A stretch of 64,000 nucleotides of DNA from assembly GCA_011033025.1 (NCBI GenBank), contig WFMF01000004.1, positions 248,001 through 312,000 on the forward strand, in the 5' to 3' direction. The DNA comes from Beroe forskalii. Lineage: Eukaryota > Ctenophora > Nuda > Beroida > Beroidae. Below are positions 36,945 to 49,468 of the stretch, piece by piece. The position numbers and the translations under genes are program-made. Each line of letters opens with the position of its first letter. The first letter of the stretch is position 1. The notes beneath the pieces are model-generated. The model was not told the DNA's origin and did not search any database. It was given only the letters and a program-made list of their open reading frames with translations.

Positions 36945-37110
36945 CGCGCGCATCTGCAACTGCAATAATTTTCCCGCGCGTGCAGTAAACGTGAAGCCTC
37001 GCCTTTTCCGAGGCGCTGATTGGTTGAGAGAACCAGTGACGTCACGGGGTCGTGTGTAACGCGGTGTAGGGCGGCAAGACGCAAGTACATTTCCGTGTAT
37101 TTTCTTCCGT
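36945..37110. promoter_or_regulatory. CpG-rich promoter-like segment
   Basis: Contains TTTTCCCGCGCG (E2F-like), GATTGG (inverted CCAAT) and GTGACGTCAC (CRE), all within about 85 bases of CpG-rich sequence. This grouping is typical of TATA-less promoters of cell-cycle or housekeeping genes. No coding exon could be joined to it; a donor-like AGGTAAGT occurs at about 37205, just before a hAT insertion. Confidence 0.4.
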
Positions 37111-37230
37111 TGTGTTCGCGAAGGTTCATCGTTCTTCGATCATGAAATTCTACTGTCCGTCTTTTTGAATCTTTTGTAACGATCGTATTCGAAAGAAAGT
37201 ATGTAGGTAAGTACCTAAGTAGGACGTAGG

Positions 37231-37995
37231 CAGGGCCGTAATTTGGGGCGAACTGAAGCCCCCAAGATTTTTGAACTGACTCGAAAAAAATTATACCTTC
37301 CAATCAAAATTTACAACTTAACTGATTTTTTAAACTTTAGAGAATGATATTGATACATCATTCGTAATTATGAAGGTTTCAAAATCATATCAACACTTCA
37401 TATAGGCCATTTTGTTGGTTCATCATGGTATTTTTCATCTACAAACGACAGTACAGAAGTGCTGTAATCAATCCATGTGGCATGTCTCCATAGTTAGTTG
37501 ACAAAATGATAATAAATAGTTAGAAAGTAATAACTAAATATCATGATCATAAGCTCATAACATGTTCATAGATGAAAGTGACATACCTACTGGAATGGAT
37601 TACTGTAGAATATGATCATAATAATTTGACGTCTAAAAACCAACGAGTGCTCTGGGATAGCAAACTTGGATCATCAGTAAGACACGGCTGATTATGAGGC
37701 ACAGTATGTTCTACACAATTCCACAGGTTTTTAACATGAAAACTTGCTCAAGACTAGTCAAAGTGCCATTGTCTGACACTCATAATCTTCACGATTCCTT
37801 CCCATTTCTGTTGCCCAAAATTCATTCTCAGGCATTCAAAAACCCATGCCGGGGCTCTGCCCCTGGACCCCATGGGGCTGCGCCCCCAGATACCTCTATG
37901 CCCCTCAGGCCAGGGGCTCCGCCCCTGGACCCCGTCCTCCGGGCTCGCTTCGCTCGCCCAGCCCCCCCAACTCAAAATTGAGAATTACGGCCCTG
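37231..37995. mobile_element. hAT-type non-autonomous element (765 bp)
   Basis: Inverted ends CAGGGCCGTAATT / AATTACGGCCCTG, flanked by a perfect 8-bp duplication GACGTAGG (37223-37230 and 37996-38003). No transposase. The right ~150 bases are a string of GC hairpins (GGGGCTCTGCCCC, GGGGCTGCGCCCC, GGGGCTCCGCCCC, GGGCTCGCTTCGCTCGCCC). Confidence 0.95.
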
Positions 37996-40814
37996 GACGT
38001 AGGTTGATAGCTTCTAAATCTAACCAGGCAGAAATTCATTAATTCAGTCAGTTAACTATTATATCAGCTTGTTCGATTCGATCAGCTTATTGTTATTGAT
38101 AATTATTGGCAGATAAGATACCTAAGGTTCTAGAGCTCTAGAAGTCTATCTACCTATAGAGCTAGAGCCCATAGCTGCGTGTTGACTGTAGTCTGTACCT
38201 ACCTACCCATAATCGCATGATTATTTGCCGTCTTTTGGTTTCTTATAAATGATTTTCATGACACTTGATGAATTTGACTTGATGAGTTGATAAGATTAAA
38301 CGCATAAACATGCATCTAGAGCCAAAGAATTGCCTGAAAACAATATGATAATATACGATTTTAAGATAAGCGGCGTCTATGCGTGACTAATCTCTGTTTT
38401 TGCATATCTAAACAAACTGAACATTGCAAACAATCGACAGTTCAAAGTGTCGTCATTATCACACACAAAAGTGGTCAATTGGTGACATTGAAGTGACTAT
38501 GTGTCCTATCTAATAACCGGGATGTTTGTACCACCTACTAAGTATCTCAGATACATACCTACTCCTCAACTCCTATCCTACTTGTTATCTTATGAGGAAA
38601 TGTGCTGGTACCTGATACCTATGTGAGTTGTGTGTTGTGATGAGATACACTTGCTGCCGTCTGCAGGCGATTCACAAGTTTCGTTGTATCAGAAGAATAT
38701 TCATAAGAAATAATTACGCTCCATTTGATTTTTGCGCTCCATAATTTGCCTATGATTCTTATTCAGTGAGCAACTAAAATACCATATTCTGGCATTTATT
38801 TTGAATGGTGCATTTAAATTTTCTTAAACGTAACTATCGTAAGTATGGTCTTACTTACGATGTAATAATGTTTGGAAGATGAGTCCAAACTCAAATAACA
38901 CTTCACTCATGTCACACTTTGATGTTATTGCTGAACTGCGACTGACTGACTGACGTCTTTATGAAAACTAAGAAGTGGTCGGGGTCCCTATATCCCCCTA
39001 CCTACAGCTTTAGTTGCTATACCAATGATAAAGTGATAATCTCTGTGAATATGCTCGTAGCTAATGACGAGGTAATAACACCTGCACTCGTCAAAATATA
39101 CCATAATATATCCACATACATCATCATCACCTGTATAAACTCCCCAAAGTGCGGGGAATGCACCCGATGCCACTTGAGCACTTTCCCCACTTGAGCGCTT
39201 TCTCAGCACTTGCCCTGCAGCACGTTTCACATTTGCCCAGCACTTCCTACCACCTTTGAGGACATGCCGCCGCCTCCTGACACCAAATATATCTGCCGAA
39301 TTTCTTCTGTGTTTTGAATCTTGAGGGTAGTGAAGCGAGGAGCTGTTTACACCGACTCATGCGAAGATGCCGTACCCTCTTGCTATTTTAGAAAACTTTT
39401 TTAAATCCAGAGGAGACTGGCGATGTCCCCCCCCAGTAAGAGACCAAATTATAAACAATTTGCCATTTTCAAGCTACTCATTATCAGTATTCTCAAATTT
39501 GATCGTTTAAAGTAAAGTTTAAAATTTGCTATTCGTTATTACTTATTAGTACCTAACTGTTGCGAAAGCTGTAAATACTTAAATAGTGCGCATATCAAAC
39601 GATTTGCACACAAACTGTCCGGGACATCCTATCTATAAATCTTTTAAGTGTAACATGATAGGATGATAACATAATAGAAACGGAGTTTCAAGAAAAACTA
39701 GGCATTTCAAAAACCATTCCCCGTGACAACGCACTTCGACTTTTCATTACAAGAGTACAAAATTGTAACGAAAAGTGCTTAGAACGTTAAATAGGTACAT
39801 GACGTGATGGGAAAATAATAACGTTGTAGTGGCATATAATCTAGTCGTGTGCAAATACTCAAATAATCGTCTGGCACTGAACTACTGAAATCATGATTAA
39901 AGTTCTGAATAATCGGGTGATGCTGTCACACACGTGCGTCAGCTCGGGAGTGGAGTGTAATCCGATATGAGATCGCGTGGCGGAGCGCTCCAACTTTAGT
40001 TAGCATACAGTATTACAGTTCATAGGACTATGTTCTAATGAATTGAGCCCGCACTAATGGGACGCTGCATGTGCTCCTGTGGTTGTGAGTTAGTTGTGTT
40101 GCAGTTTTTAGGGGCGTTGTTGAAAAATTAGTATGAGTTGTACAGAGTTCAGCCAATTTCATATTGACTGAAATATCAATGCTGTCCATGTTTATATATA
40201 TATTCTGTTTTGATTGTAAGAAATCTTGGAAATGTCAGAAGAACTACAGTTTACTTATTTCGTACTAATTTCCTCTTCCAGAACCTGGTTGAGTGGTTGC
40301 AATCTGTAAATTTCTTCAGAAGATTTGCCGATGGATCCTACGGCAATGAAACAGGGTTATAACTTATATGCGTTTCAGCAAAGATTCTCGCTTACCAGCT
40401 TTATAGAGTACCCCAGGAAGATAGTTCTCAGAAGTACAACTTACAAATTTATATAGCATATAGTATTAAAATCAATGAATATCACGGATCTGCAATAAAT
40501 TTTATATCTTTGGAAGAAATGTCGTAAGCACAAATTGCATGCTTATCGCTGAAACAGTCAGTAGATTATATGTAATTATGTAGCTATAATAATCTGTCGT
40601 ATGCATCAACATACTTCGTGGTGCCGTCGTACTGTGTCGATTAGTATCAATATAGTAGAATTTTAAATTTCCTGGAAAAGGGATATAGTTGTTTGAACAT
40701 GATATACGTTGTACGCATTGGATTTCAATTTACAATTTCGACTGTTGCATGTAAGTAATTCTTCAGTTCTGGAGAGTCTTCATTAGTTTAGTCTTTATTT
40801 AATCTTTATTACGA
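37996..40814. other. Gene-free stretch
   Basis: No supportable exons. A CRE-type repeat occurs at about 38450 (GTCGTCATTATCACACA...GGTGACATTGAAGTGAC). Confidence 0.45.
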
Positions 40815-40841
40815 CTAGCAGGGCCCGTGGCCTCCGGCCAC
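40815..40841 (-). mobile_element. Helitron-like 3' end, minus strand
   Basis: Read on the minus strand: stem GTGGCC-GGA-GGCCAC, an 8-base spacer and CTAG followed by T. The organisation is the same as at 13705 and 30640 with another compensated stem. The extent to the right is unknown. Confidence 0.5.
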
Positions 40842-42905
40842 CATTCACCATTTTTTCGCTTCAGCAATTCGTACAGTACAACGTAGTACTGTAGTTCTTA
40901 TCAGTGATGAGGTCATATTTTAATCGGATGTGGCTACTCCTCTAAGTGATGTCTATATGCCTGGTGGTGTCAAACGTCACTGGTACTTTCGTATGAACAT
41001 TCCGATCATCGGTATGCTTGATTGGGTACTGAGAGATGTCAGAGAGGTCTGTGGCTATATATAAGGAAGACCGGACAGACAGATATATATTTATTAATTT
41101 ATATATGAGGAAGAATTATAAGTAGTAAGATGTGTGCTGTCGCCTCATGGCGAGTGGCGCGTGTAGTGTTCAAGAAATTTGGATGTCTCATATGTTCTAC
41201 CTCGCAGTCGAGCGTAGGAAAATTTGCTTCTGTAACTTCTGCTTTTGTGACTTTTGCCATAACTTGATCCTAGATTCTGATGCATAATCCACTTTTACGG
41301 ACTTATCACGGGCATTTTGGAATAATTACGAGAATTAGATAAAATTGTGCATGGAATTCGGTTACTTTGGGAGCATAAGTTACGTTTTTACGAACGAACT
41401 TCGAATATCAGACTAGGAGTATGCAGGATTCACATACCATTTCAGCATTTATTCTTTAATTACTTAATTCTAAATATTTTATTTGTTACTTGTTTGCCGT
41501 TTTATTTTTCCGGTCGATATTATTATTTTACGAGTGAAAGCTCTCAACGCTTGCATTTACGCGAATTGATTTTCGCAGAATATAACAATATTTGCCGTTT
41601 TTTTCATAGCTGTACAGACAATTATTCTCTTCCGATCCATTCGTTTTTTCCATATAAGCATATAGACTGATTTTTTGTTTCGATGCAGTCATATGCTCAT
41701 TGCAGTAGCACAATACAAACCTCATGAATGTTCTTATGTAGTAATGTTTAGAGTTGTCGGATGGATGAATGAATCGCACGTTTTTGGAGTAATTAATAAG
41801 AATTTGTTAATAATGTTTATCTTGGCTTCAGAACAAATCCAGATTAACCAGTTTACTGTTAAATTTCTTACTTGAGAGCTACCTATTTTCATTTTGATTC
41901 ATTGGCATTTTAATTCATTTTTCAAAATGTTGCACCTCATTATTTCGTTATTTTGGTATGAAATAAAGTCTGAATTTCTACCCAATGGCACCATTGTCGG
42001 CCAATACCACATTCTGATCAAATTAAGTTGAATTAATCGTGAATTGTGAAATGTCCTCTGTCCTTCTGAACAAAACAATTCGTCAGTTTACTGTTAAATT
42101 TCTTACTTTATTGAGCAACCTATTTGAATCAAATAATTCATTGGCGTGTTTGATTCACTTTTCTCAAAATGTTGACACTGATTTCGTTATTTTGGTATGA
42201 AATAAAGTCTGAATTTCCAAATGGACCATTGTGAGACAAATACATTCTGATCAAATTGTTGTCAGTAATAAATCTTAACACTTCTCAATTCGTCATTATA
42301 ACAAAAAGTGCACATTATATTGATTAAATCATGCTGAATCAAATAATTTCACTTTGATTACTTTTGTCCGCTTGGAATGAACTCTTTGAAATTGGAACTT
42401 TAAAACAGTTCCAATTTTCATACTATGATACTCACCTAACATTTTTTAAGGCATCGTTGTGCTTTCTTACTTTGTGATCTACTTGATAATATCCGCTGAA
42501 ATACCTCGTACGTTCGGAACTTTTTGTTACTATTTCCCAGCTACTTTGAATTGAAGCGCTACAAATTGTAGGCTTTAATCCCGCTGAATTCCAGCTATAA
42601 AGTAATGACAGGTATATAACTTCACAGGAGGTTCCCCGGGGTTGTTTCAGGTTTATTTGCAACATTTGTAGTGTTTCCTTATATGTGCCGTGCGAGTCTA
42701 ATTCGGTTGAATGTTACGTCTAGTTCTGGCTTATACCAGCAGTAGGTACGTGGTAGCTTATAGTTCTCATGGAGAGTAAACTCGATTTGTTGGGATTCCT
42801 GATAAATTCCAAGCGTTCTCTTTACCAAACGCGTGCTTTAGACTTGCCCATATTTTCATAATTCGGTAATTTTGTGACTTATGCCATACTTACATACTTA
42901 TTAAT
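40842..42905. repeat. Non-coding stretch with a ~175-bp direct duplication
   Basis: Copies at 41847-42022 and 42082-42260 share CAGTTTACTGTTAAATTTCT, TTTTGGTATGAAATAAAGTC and CATTCTGATCAAATT. No exon is supported. Confidence 0.75.
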
Positions 42906-42908
42906 TCT

Positions 42909-43012
42909 ACAAAATAGAAGATAAAAAAGGCTTAAACAAACCAATGAGGAACATAATAAGTTATTATGTTCCTCGTTGGTTTGTTTAAGCCGTTTTTTAT
43001 CTTCTATTCTGT
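42909..43012. repeat. Tight ~51-bp-arm hairpin
   Basis: Arms starting ACAAAATAGAAGATAAAAAA and ending CTTCTATTCTGT are complementary except for two or three differences and meet with almost no loop. It is a fold-back element or a recent palindromic duplication; the loop is too small for an ordinary miRNA precursor. Confidence 0.85.
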
Positions 43013-43270
43013 TGAAATGTTTCCTCAGAATTAAGCATGAAATTTGAGTTGATATTATCACAGCAACCTTGTTGGCGTGTTTGGGATGATTCCGTCAAAT
43101 TACCGGAACCACCGCCTCAACCACCCTGGTAACACCTGCACACTCCAGATATTATCTACTTATCTAATCATTCCATTTTGTAATTTTGTTTGTGCCTGCA
43201 TCCACTTCGCCCTATCCTACAGAAAGGGCACGAGGAATCTGGTGATTATTATAAATCTCAATTAGCAAGT

Positions 43271-43390
43271 TCATCCAACAGCATTTTGTCATCTTTTGCT
43301 TCATCCGCCAGCATTTTGTCATCTCTTCCTTCATCCGCCAGCATTTTGTCATCTCTTCCTTCATCCACCAGCATTTTGTCATTTTTCCAC
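43271..43390. repeat. Four exact-length 30-bp tandem repeats
   Basis: Units on TCATCC(G/A)(C/A)CAGCATTTTG followed by TCATCTCTTCCT. Since 30 is divisible by three, both strands remain open; the minus frame repeats DDKMLADEGR. I see no start, splice or codon evidence sufficient to call a gene. Confidence 0.85.
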
Positions 43391-44560
43391 ATAGCCAGGG
43401 GAGAGGTGCCCATTGCAGTTTGGGGTATCAGAGTGACTTCACTATCATGGTATTTCAATTCAATCGCATGAAATTGAATATAAGTTTAGATTTATGATTT
43501 TTATCCTTTTCTTTCAGAGAAGTCTGAAGTCACATGATATGATGTAATTTGACTTTCTAGTTTCTATTGATATGTCTATTTCGATCTTTGTTTTAAGTGG
43601 TGAGTTGGTGACGTCTTACGGCATGTTTGCCTCATGACGCCAGTGCCTCAGTAATTGACTGGTCGATGATAACCGTGTTGGCACACGCTATCGTTGCTCG
43701 ATATAATCTAAATACAACTTTCCCTAAAACTGCGAACCCTTGAAAATACATATTCACAAAACTTTTTTAACCCTGTGTCAATTAAAACGTCATCAACTTG
43801 CTGCATTGCGTTAGGATAATGATGGCATTGGAACCGCCTACTTCTCTAGTGTGGGCTTGATCCTTACATCCTTCTCCTTACCTTATTAGCCCCCCATTTC
43901 TACACTTCTTCAACTCTCCAGTCCTTTTATACTATGTTTAAGCTGATAAGCATAGTTTATCAAAGATACGATGATATATAATATTATGAATTGTGATCTA
44001 GTAAGCAAGTACATGCACACTCAAAAAGGGGGCGCATGATTCCAACAATTTACTGGGGCATATTTACATCACACCATTCTTATTCGTGCGCACTTTGCTA
44101 TCCAGATCTGATACCATTGCTACTGTACTAGAAAAGTGGAAAAAAGCTGGAAATCCCAGTTCCTCTGGGGCAGGTGTTGAGGTAATTAAAGAATTAAGTA
44201 ATAATTAGGGCAGTGCGTCACCATGTTTAGATCATGTCTAATTGATCAACACCTGGACTTGTGATTCACTCACACGTGTATGTGATGTTTTAGGTATAGA
44301 TCTAGATGCTAAAGTATATTATTCTGAATGTTGAAACCTGGATCACAAAATATTAGAATTTGAAGCAAATTGCAGTGATTCTCTTTCCTACTACAGCGAA
44401 GGTTAGGTCTTCTCAAACGTATAATATCAATACATTTTTATAGGGGCTTATTTGGTTGCTATTTGTGTTTTAAAGTTTTAAAAGGTTAGAGAAGATTATC
44501 CAGAAAAAGATATCATATAAGATATCATATCATGAGAAAGAAATCATCATGAGTCTACGC
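43391..44560. other. Gene-free stretch
   Basis: No supportable exon. A CRE-type repeat lies at 43788-43852 (ACGTCATCAACTTGC...TGGCATTGGAACCGCCTA). Confidence 0.45.
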
Positions 44561-44755
44561 CCTAAGGATCTTTTTAAGAAGCTAAGAAGATCATGCTAAG
44601 AGTATACAGGCGGTAGCTATCATATGCCTCTAAGGATCTTTTTAAGAAGCTAAGAAAATGCTAAGAGTATACAGGCGGTAGCTATCATGTGCCTCTAAGG
44701 ATCTTGCTAAGAAGATAAGAAGATCATGCTAAGTATACAGGCGGTAGCTATCTGA
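44561..44755. repeat. Three tandem ~65-70-bp repeats
   Basis: Each unit contains CTAAGGATCTTTTTAAGAAG and AGTATACAGGCGGTAGCTAT. Units start near 44561, 44629 and 44693. Confidence 0.9.
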
Positions 44756-45584
44756 ATCACATCAAATGCCTCACTTGTAGTGATCATTGACTTACATTGC
44801 ACACTGGCCTATCACTGTCTACCAAAGACAATCAGCACCTATCATAATGATATACGCCCATACTTGTTATCAAGTCGACACCAAATCCTCTACATATTAG
44901 TAAGTTAGTATACCAAATAGCAATATATGCCGATGTAAGTCCGCTTTGTTTCTTTGTTTCATTTGCCGAGCAAATTTTCCAATTCTCTCATTTCTTGGTC
45001 GCTACTCCCTCCAATTTCTCAATTTCTCCGCGAAAACTTTTAAACAAAGATAAGATATACTCCCGAGATCTCTGTTCAGCAGATCTCAATGACAGTGTGA
45101 ATTCGACAGGGCTGCTGTAGCTGGAGCTTTTTTGTCTTTTTCTCTGTTCTCAAGTCTCTACCTGTTAACCGCTGATAAACCCCCCTGATTATTCAAACTC
45201 CCCCCAGAATACTGCCTCTTGTTACTAGCCCCTATTTTCATGCAAATTCCACAACTCTTACAATATTTGGCAAGTAGTGAACTTTATTCCCCTATTGTTT
45301 CCCTCCTGATCCCTGTAATAATATGCTCACACGAGACAGAGGTTGGCAGTTAGAAAATGACGTCATCTTCACAGCGTAATTTAGGACGTTGAAGAAGCAC
45401 CTATTTCTGTATGGTTTGCAGAATCATGATCACATATAATGACCCGTGCTGTCACCACCCCACCATTTTATAACTTTGATAATAACGTCATTGCGTTCAA
45501 ACAATCATAATGCAGAGGGAGTCTGCTCATTTCCATTTAACAGGAAACTTCTGCGACCTATATATGGGACACTGTTGACTGCGG
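44756..45584. other. Gene-free stretch
   Basis: No supportable exon. A CRE-type repeat lies at 45357-45412. Confidence 0.4.
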
Positions 45585-45594
45585 GTGGGTGACA

Positions 45595-45762
45595 TCTCAT
45601 CTCACGACATTTCATCTCGGGACACTTCATCTCGCTGTCCTAACCCCAACCCTTACCCTAACCCTAACCCAAACACTAACCCTAACCCTAACCCAGACCT
45701 TTACCTTTGCGTAGAGGTGACATATTGCGAGATAAAGTGTCGTGAGATGAAATGTCCGTTCC
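45595..45762. repeat. Interstitial telomere-like repeat inside an inverted repeat
   Basis: About 9-10 degenerate CCCTAA/CCCAAA units (45638-45695) are enclosed by inverted arms based on TCTCACGACATTTCATCTCG on the left and GAGATAAAGTGTCGTGAGATGAAATGTC on the right (about 45600-45635 and 45730-45760). A related GAGATGAAATGTCG word occurs near 3280. Confidence 0.8.
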
Positions 45763-48422
45763 CCTCGACTGCTCTGTGAGCCATGTTCCTCAAGAGCTGG
45801 ATTTCCTGCTTCCCTCAGCTCCTGTTAATTTATTATCTGTAATTATTTAATCTATTATAATTATCATACACTTAGTAACTAAACAGTGTTTCTGCAGGCT
45901 TCGACCTCGAAAGCTTCGACACGAATCGTTAGTTTTGTCTAATTAATAATGCTGTGGTATGGGGCCCTCCTAAGGTTCCTAAGCTATTATTGATTCGTAT
46001 AACAGGTGGTGCAACCCATGCCAACACACATTTATTGAAATACATATAACTTCAAATGAATAAAACATTGGGAGCCTTATTAATTGGCGCGCGCGCGTCT
46101 GCTTGATATTGATAGTGAGAGATGACGTCATTGTCACAGCTTAGAACAGTGTTTTGGTGACGACACACAGACCGTGTTTTTGTAGCGCCGACCATTTAAT
46201 AACAGAGCATGATCATCATCATGAGCTCTAACAGAGCATGTTCCTTGAGCTCGTTATAGTAATGGCTTCAGACGTACAGCCTACAGGGGTGTGTTTGTTT
46301 GTATGTGTGTTTGTATGTATGTGTGCTAAAATGTAGCACCCAGCAATTTTGTCATCGGCCGTCGTTTACCATAAGTTTACATTTGAACTTATTACATAAG
46401 AGCATAAGTAACCACTTGTTTTTTTTTTCATAACGTCGCCACGCTTTTTTTACCACTTTACTTTTTCATAACTATGGCAAACCTTCAGTTTAAACTTTAA
46501 CGGTGAACAAAGGTGGAAATCTCTGGTGAACTTAGTAAACTCTTCAGGTGTAAACTGAAATTTTATAAAACTTATTGTAGCAACCTAAATCTGAAGAATA
46601 AAATCTTTTTGGTCTACTGAGAAACCCTTTGGTAGATCCATTACAGCATTCAACAATCATCGAATGTTAACGAAGTATCTTTATCTTGCATTGTCAAAAA
46701 TTTTAGTTATGTTGAATTTGATGATCAGAAAATAAATAACAGTCAGATTTTGTCATGTTTTTAAAACTTTTGTAAGCACTGAAAGAGAAAAAGTTTTTTC
46801 ATATTCTTGAGATTCGTCGATTCGCTAAAACAAGGCCAAGGAATGGAATTGGAATTTTTTGATAGCAATAATTGACCAATGAATGAAGGTGTGATAAATA
46901 ACTGCATTATTTCTCATATTTTTTGAAGCCACTGATACTAAAATAGCACGTTGAAGGATATTTCCTTGTAAATATATGAAAATAATGAGGCCTAGGCTGT
47001 GCCTATTACAGTGCTCTATTTTCTCATTTTCCTCGTTATGCGCTTTTGGCTGCTCTTGCAGCCTGTCGCCGTTCAATTATAGTGGGCTAATTGAGCGATT
47101 GATTTCACCACGCAATTTTCTGCATTTTCCGGGCAATTTCCTTTTTACAGCATCCGCTCAAAACTTTTCAATGGTTATTGTGGTGGGCTATTTCATGTCT
47201 ACTATAAATCAGTCATTCCAAGACTTTCCGTCTGCCTGCGCGTTGATTGACTGTGTGCGCCACTTGCTGGAAGGCTGGGTGCGCTCAATAGTTTTTCAGG
47301 TAGAACTAGAGTCAAACTTCAAGACAACCAAAAACAATGAGTTTATTGAGGTGTCAGGACGTCAGGTGAGCCTTTAAAACTTTCAAAAGTTTAAATTTAG
47401 AAGATTACTGTTAGATTCGAAAGGATTTACCGATAGTGATGATGGGTACATGCTTAAACTGAACACGTATATTACTCATGGTTTATTAATAACCCATGGC
47501 ACACTTTTTAATACCAGTCGACTCTAATAACTGCACCTATATCGTATTAACATGATTGACATTTCTCACATACTTACTACATCGAACAAAGCAACAATCG
47601 CTAAGAGCAAGAGCTCTGTAGCTCGAATGATTTTTCTATACACATAGTCCACTGACTTCTTTCTAGGGTATCATATTATATATGCTTTATATTGTGGTTT
47701 CTGCAGTTTCTCGACTGATATTCAAATATAATCGGATGCTGTTCGAGGACATAGTTTTTGCTATCTGCACTAATCTGCTTGCAGTTAGCAGGCCGTGATT
47801 CGCATCTCAGACTGGGGGGGGGGCTGGTCAAGGTCCGTGAGCCCATGCGGGGTCATGGGGCAGAGTCCCCAGAAAACTTTTGTGTATTGCTCACGAGGAA
47901 TTTTCGATTAAAGCGCTTACGCAAAATTCACGGTGAATTGAATGATAGTGTTTTTTTCACGATCTCTGTGAATTTTTCTGAGTTTTGACGCTGTAACTTC
48001 CTCCTAGTTAATACTTTAAATTTAGTGAATATTGACATCGTGCAAACTCTATTATTTTCATTTAGCAGTCATTAGCATCACAATAGTCTGTTCTTTCTGA
48101 ATAATCATTAGCCATTCATTGAATAAGACATCTAGGCATCTTCGACCGTATTGATTCCTTAAATGATCTGAATTCAGTGAATAAAATGCAAGAAGCATAA
48201 AATATTAAATTATTTTCCAAAATTAATGATCAGTTTAAAAGTTTTGAGTTTTGGCAGCTGACTAATGCGAGAAATTAATCGAGTTAGTTCAGGGGAGCAG
48301 GAAGATAGATTGTGCCTATTTTCTTGCCTTCGTTTCTCACCGTATGTTGATAGGTTCGTTGTTTAGCTTCATAATTTATTCACTTTTCACGAATAGCTAA
48401 CATAGTAACATAGTAACGTAGG
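45763..48422. other. Mostly non-coding stretch
   Basis: A 133-codon frame at 46976-47377, with a possible exon 47150-47366 (polypyrimidine-AG before, CAG|GTGAGC after), is the best exon-like segment but could not be linked to known proteins. A G-rich repeat-like patch at 47805-47875 lies downstream. A CRE-type repeat is at about 46122. Confidence 0.3.
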
Positions 48423-48566
48423 TGACTCGGTCGAATATCGATGCCCAGTTGGGGCAAAGGAATGGAGATAGTATGGAATTCCTGATCCTGGAGGCAATTC
48501 AGGGCACTATATAGTATGCCCCAACTTTGCCCAGTAATTTATTCCAACTATAATTAGACCGAGTCA
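48423..48566. mobile_element. Small TIR element
   Basis: Ends TGACTCGGTC / GACCGAGTCA. The inside has a second inverted pair, GCCCAGTTGGGGCAAAG / GCCCCAACTTTGCCC-like. It is 144 bp and non-coding. Confidence 0.6.
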
Positions 48567-49410
48567 TATGTTAGGAATTGCTTTCCATTGATCATTTGGC
48601 TGGCAAATGATGAGACTATAGAAGATGTTATCACATCCCAATAAAACACCCTCGCACGACTCAGGCGTTATAAACAGAGCTCTCAAAGGGAGAAGGTATT
48701 ATTCTATTCCTCAGCAGGTGATGTTTGACAGAGCTGATATCCAACCAACGCCACTCCTCTAGACTGAAATACTCCTTTCTGGTACTCATAGTTAGATTTT
48801 ATTGATGGAATTAGAAAAATGCATAAAACAGAGTGCCTATAACGATATATCGTTACAGCTCATGCTGTAACACGGCCCGGTGTTGCAACATTATTATATC
48901 ATTACGAATAAATATATTGGTGCCACCCTCTCAGCTTCTCAGCTGAAAGAAATAAACTAGTTTTTTGACAATGGATAAACTTGGAATGTTAACAACTATT
49001 CGAATGTTCTATTGATCATTGAAAACTGCAAAGGTTTTAACTAGCGGTTTACCACACTCTTTGACACATTTCATCTCAACACTAAATAATAGAAATTGGA
49101 AACAACAAAGGCGTTTTAGCTTTTTTGGTGCTTGTTACTCGGCAAAAAGGACATTTCCCCTTTGGGGTACATTGTCCGTGAGGGTAGGGCTGCACATGAA
49201 GGATTGTTCTGTAAACAATGGTATTGTCACCCTGGAAAGCTCCTTTCCGAGAAAAACTATTGAGATGCAACCTCTGTTTTTACTTCTTAATAAAAGGTTG
49301 TGAAATTTCCATCCCAAAATATTGACGTGTCACCATCGGAAGCATTGTTCGCATGGTTCTGTCCGACATAACAAGGACCAAACAATGCCATCCTAGTTTT
49401 AGACTCCAGC
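48567..49410. other. 5' flank of the cysteine protease gene
   Basis: No other exon recognised. The region 49080-49290 is less AT-rich but shows no convincing coding signal. Confidence 0.4.
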
Positions 49411-49450
49411 TTTATAAGCCAGTCTTTCAATGCTGAAATTAATTCACTTT
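49411..49450 (+). promoter_or_regulatory. TATA box and initiator of the protease gene
   Basis: TTTATAAG at 49411-49418 and the initiator-like TCACTTT at 49444-49450 have standard spacing (about 35 bases to the A at 49446). This places the transcription start after the first in-frame ATG (49430) and so favours the ATG at 49469. Confidence 0.6.
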
Positions 49451-49468
49451 TTCGTACCCTCTTTAAAC

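Noticed and set aside
36818..37303. 161-codon minus-strand frame
   Set aside because: It overlaps a CpG-rich promoter-like segment and crosses the border of a hAT element; the composition explains the lack of stops.
41347..41670. 107-codon plus-strand frame
   Set aside because: Phe/Tyr/Leu-rich translation typical of AT-rich non-coding DNA; no start context or splice support.
46976..47988. Possible two-exon gene (exons about 47150-47366 and 47785-47988)
   Set aside because: Splice sites and phase fit, but the second part overlaps a G-rich repeat-like patch and neither part resembles a protein family. Left as an exon-like segment only.
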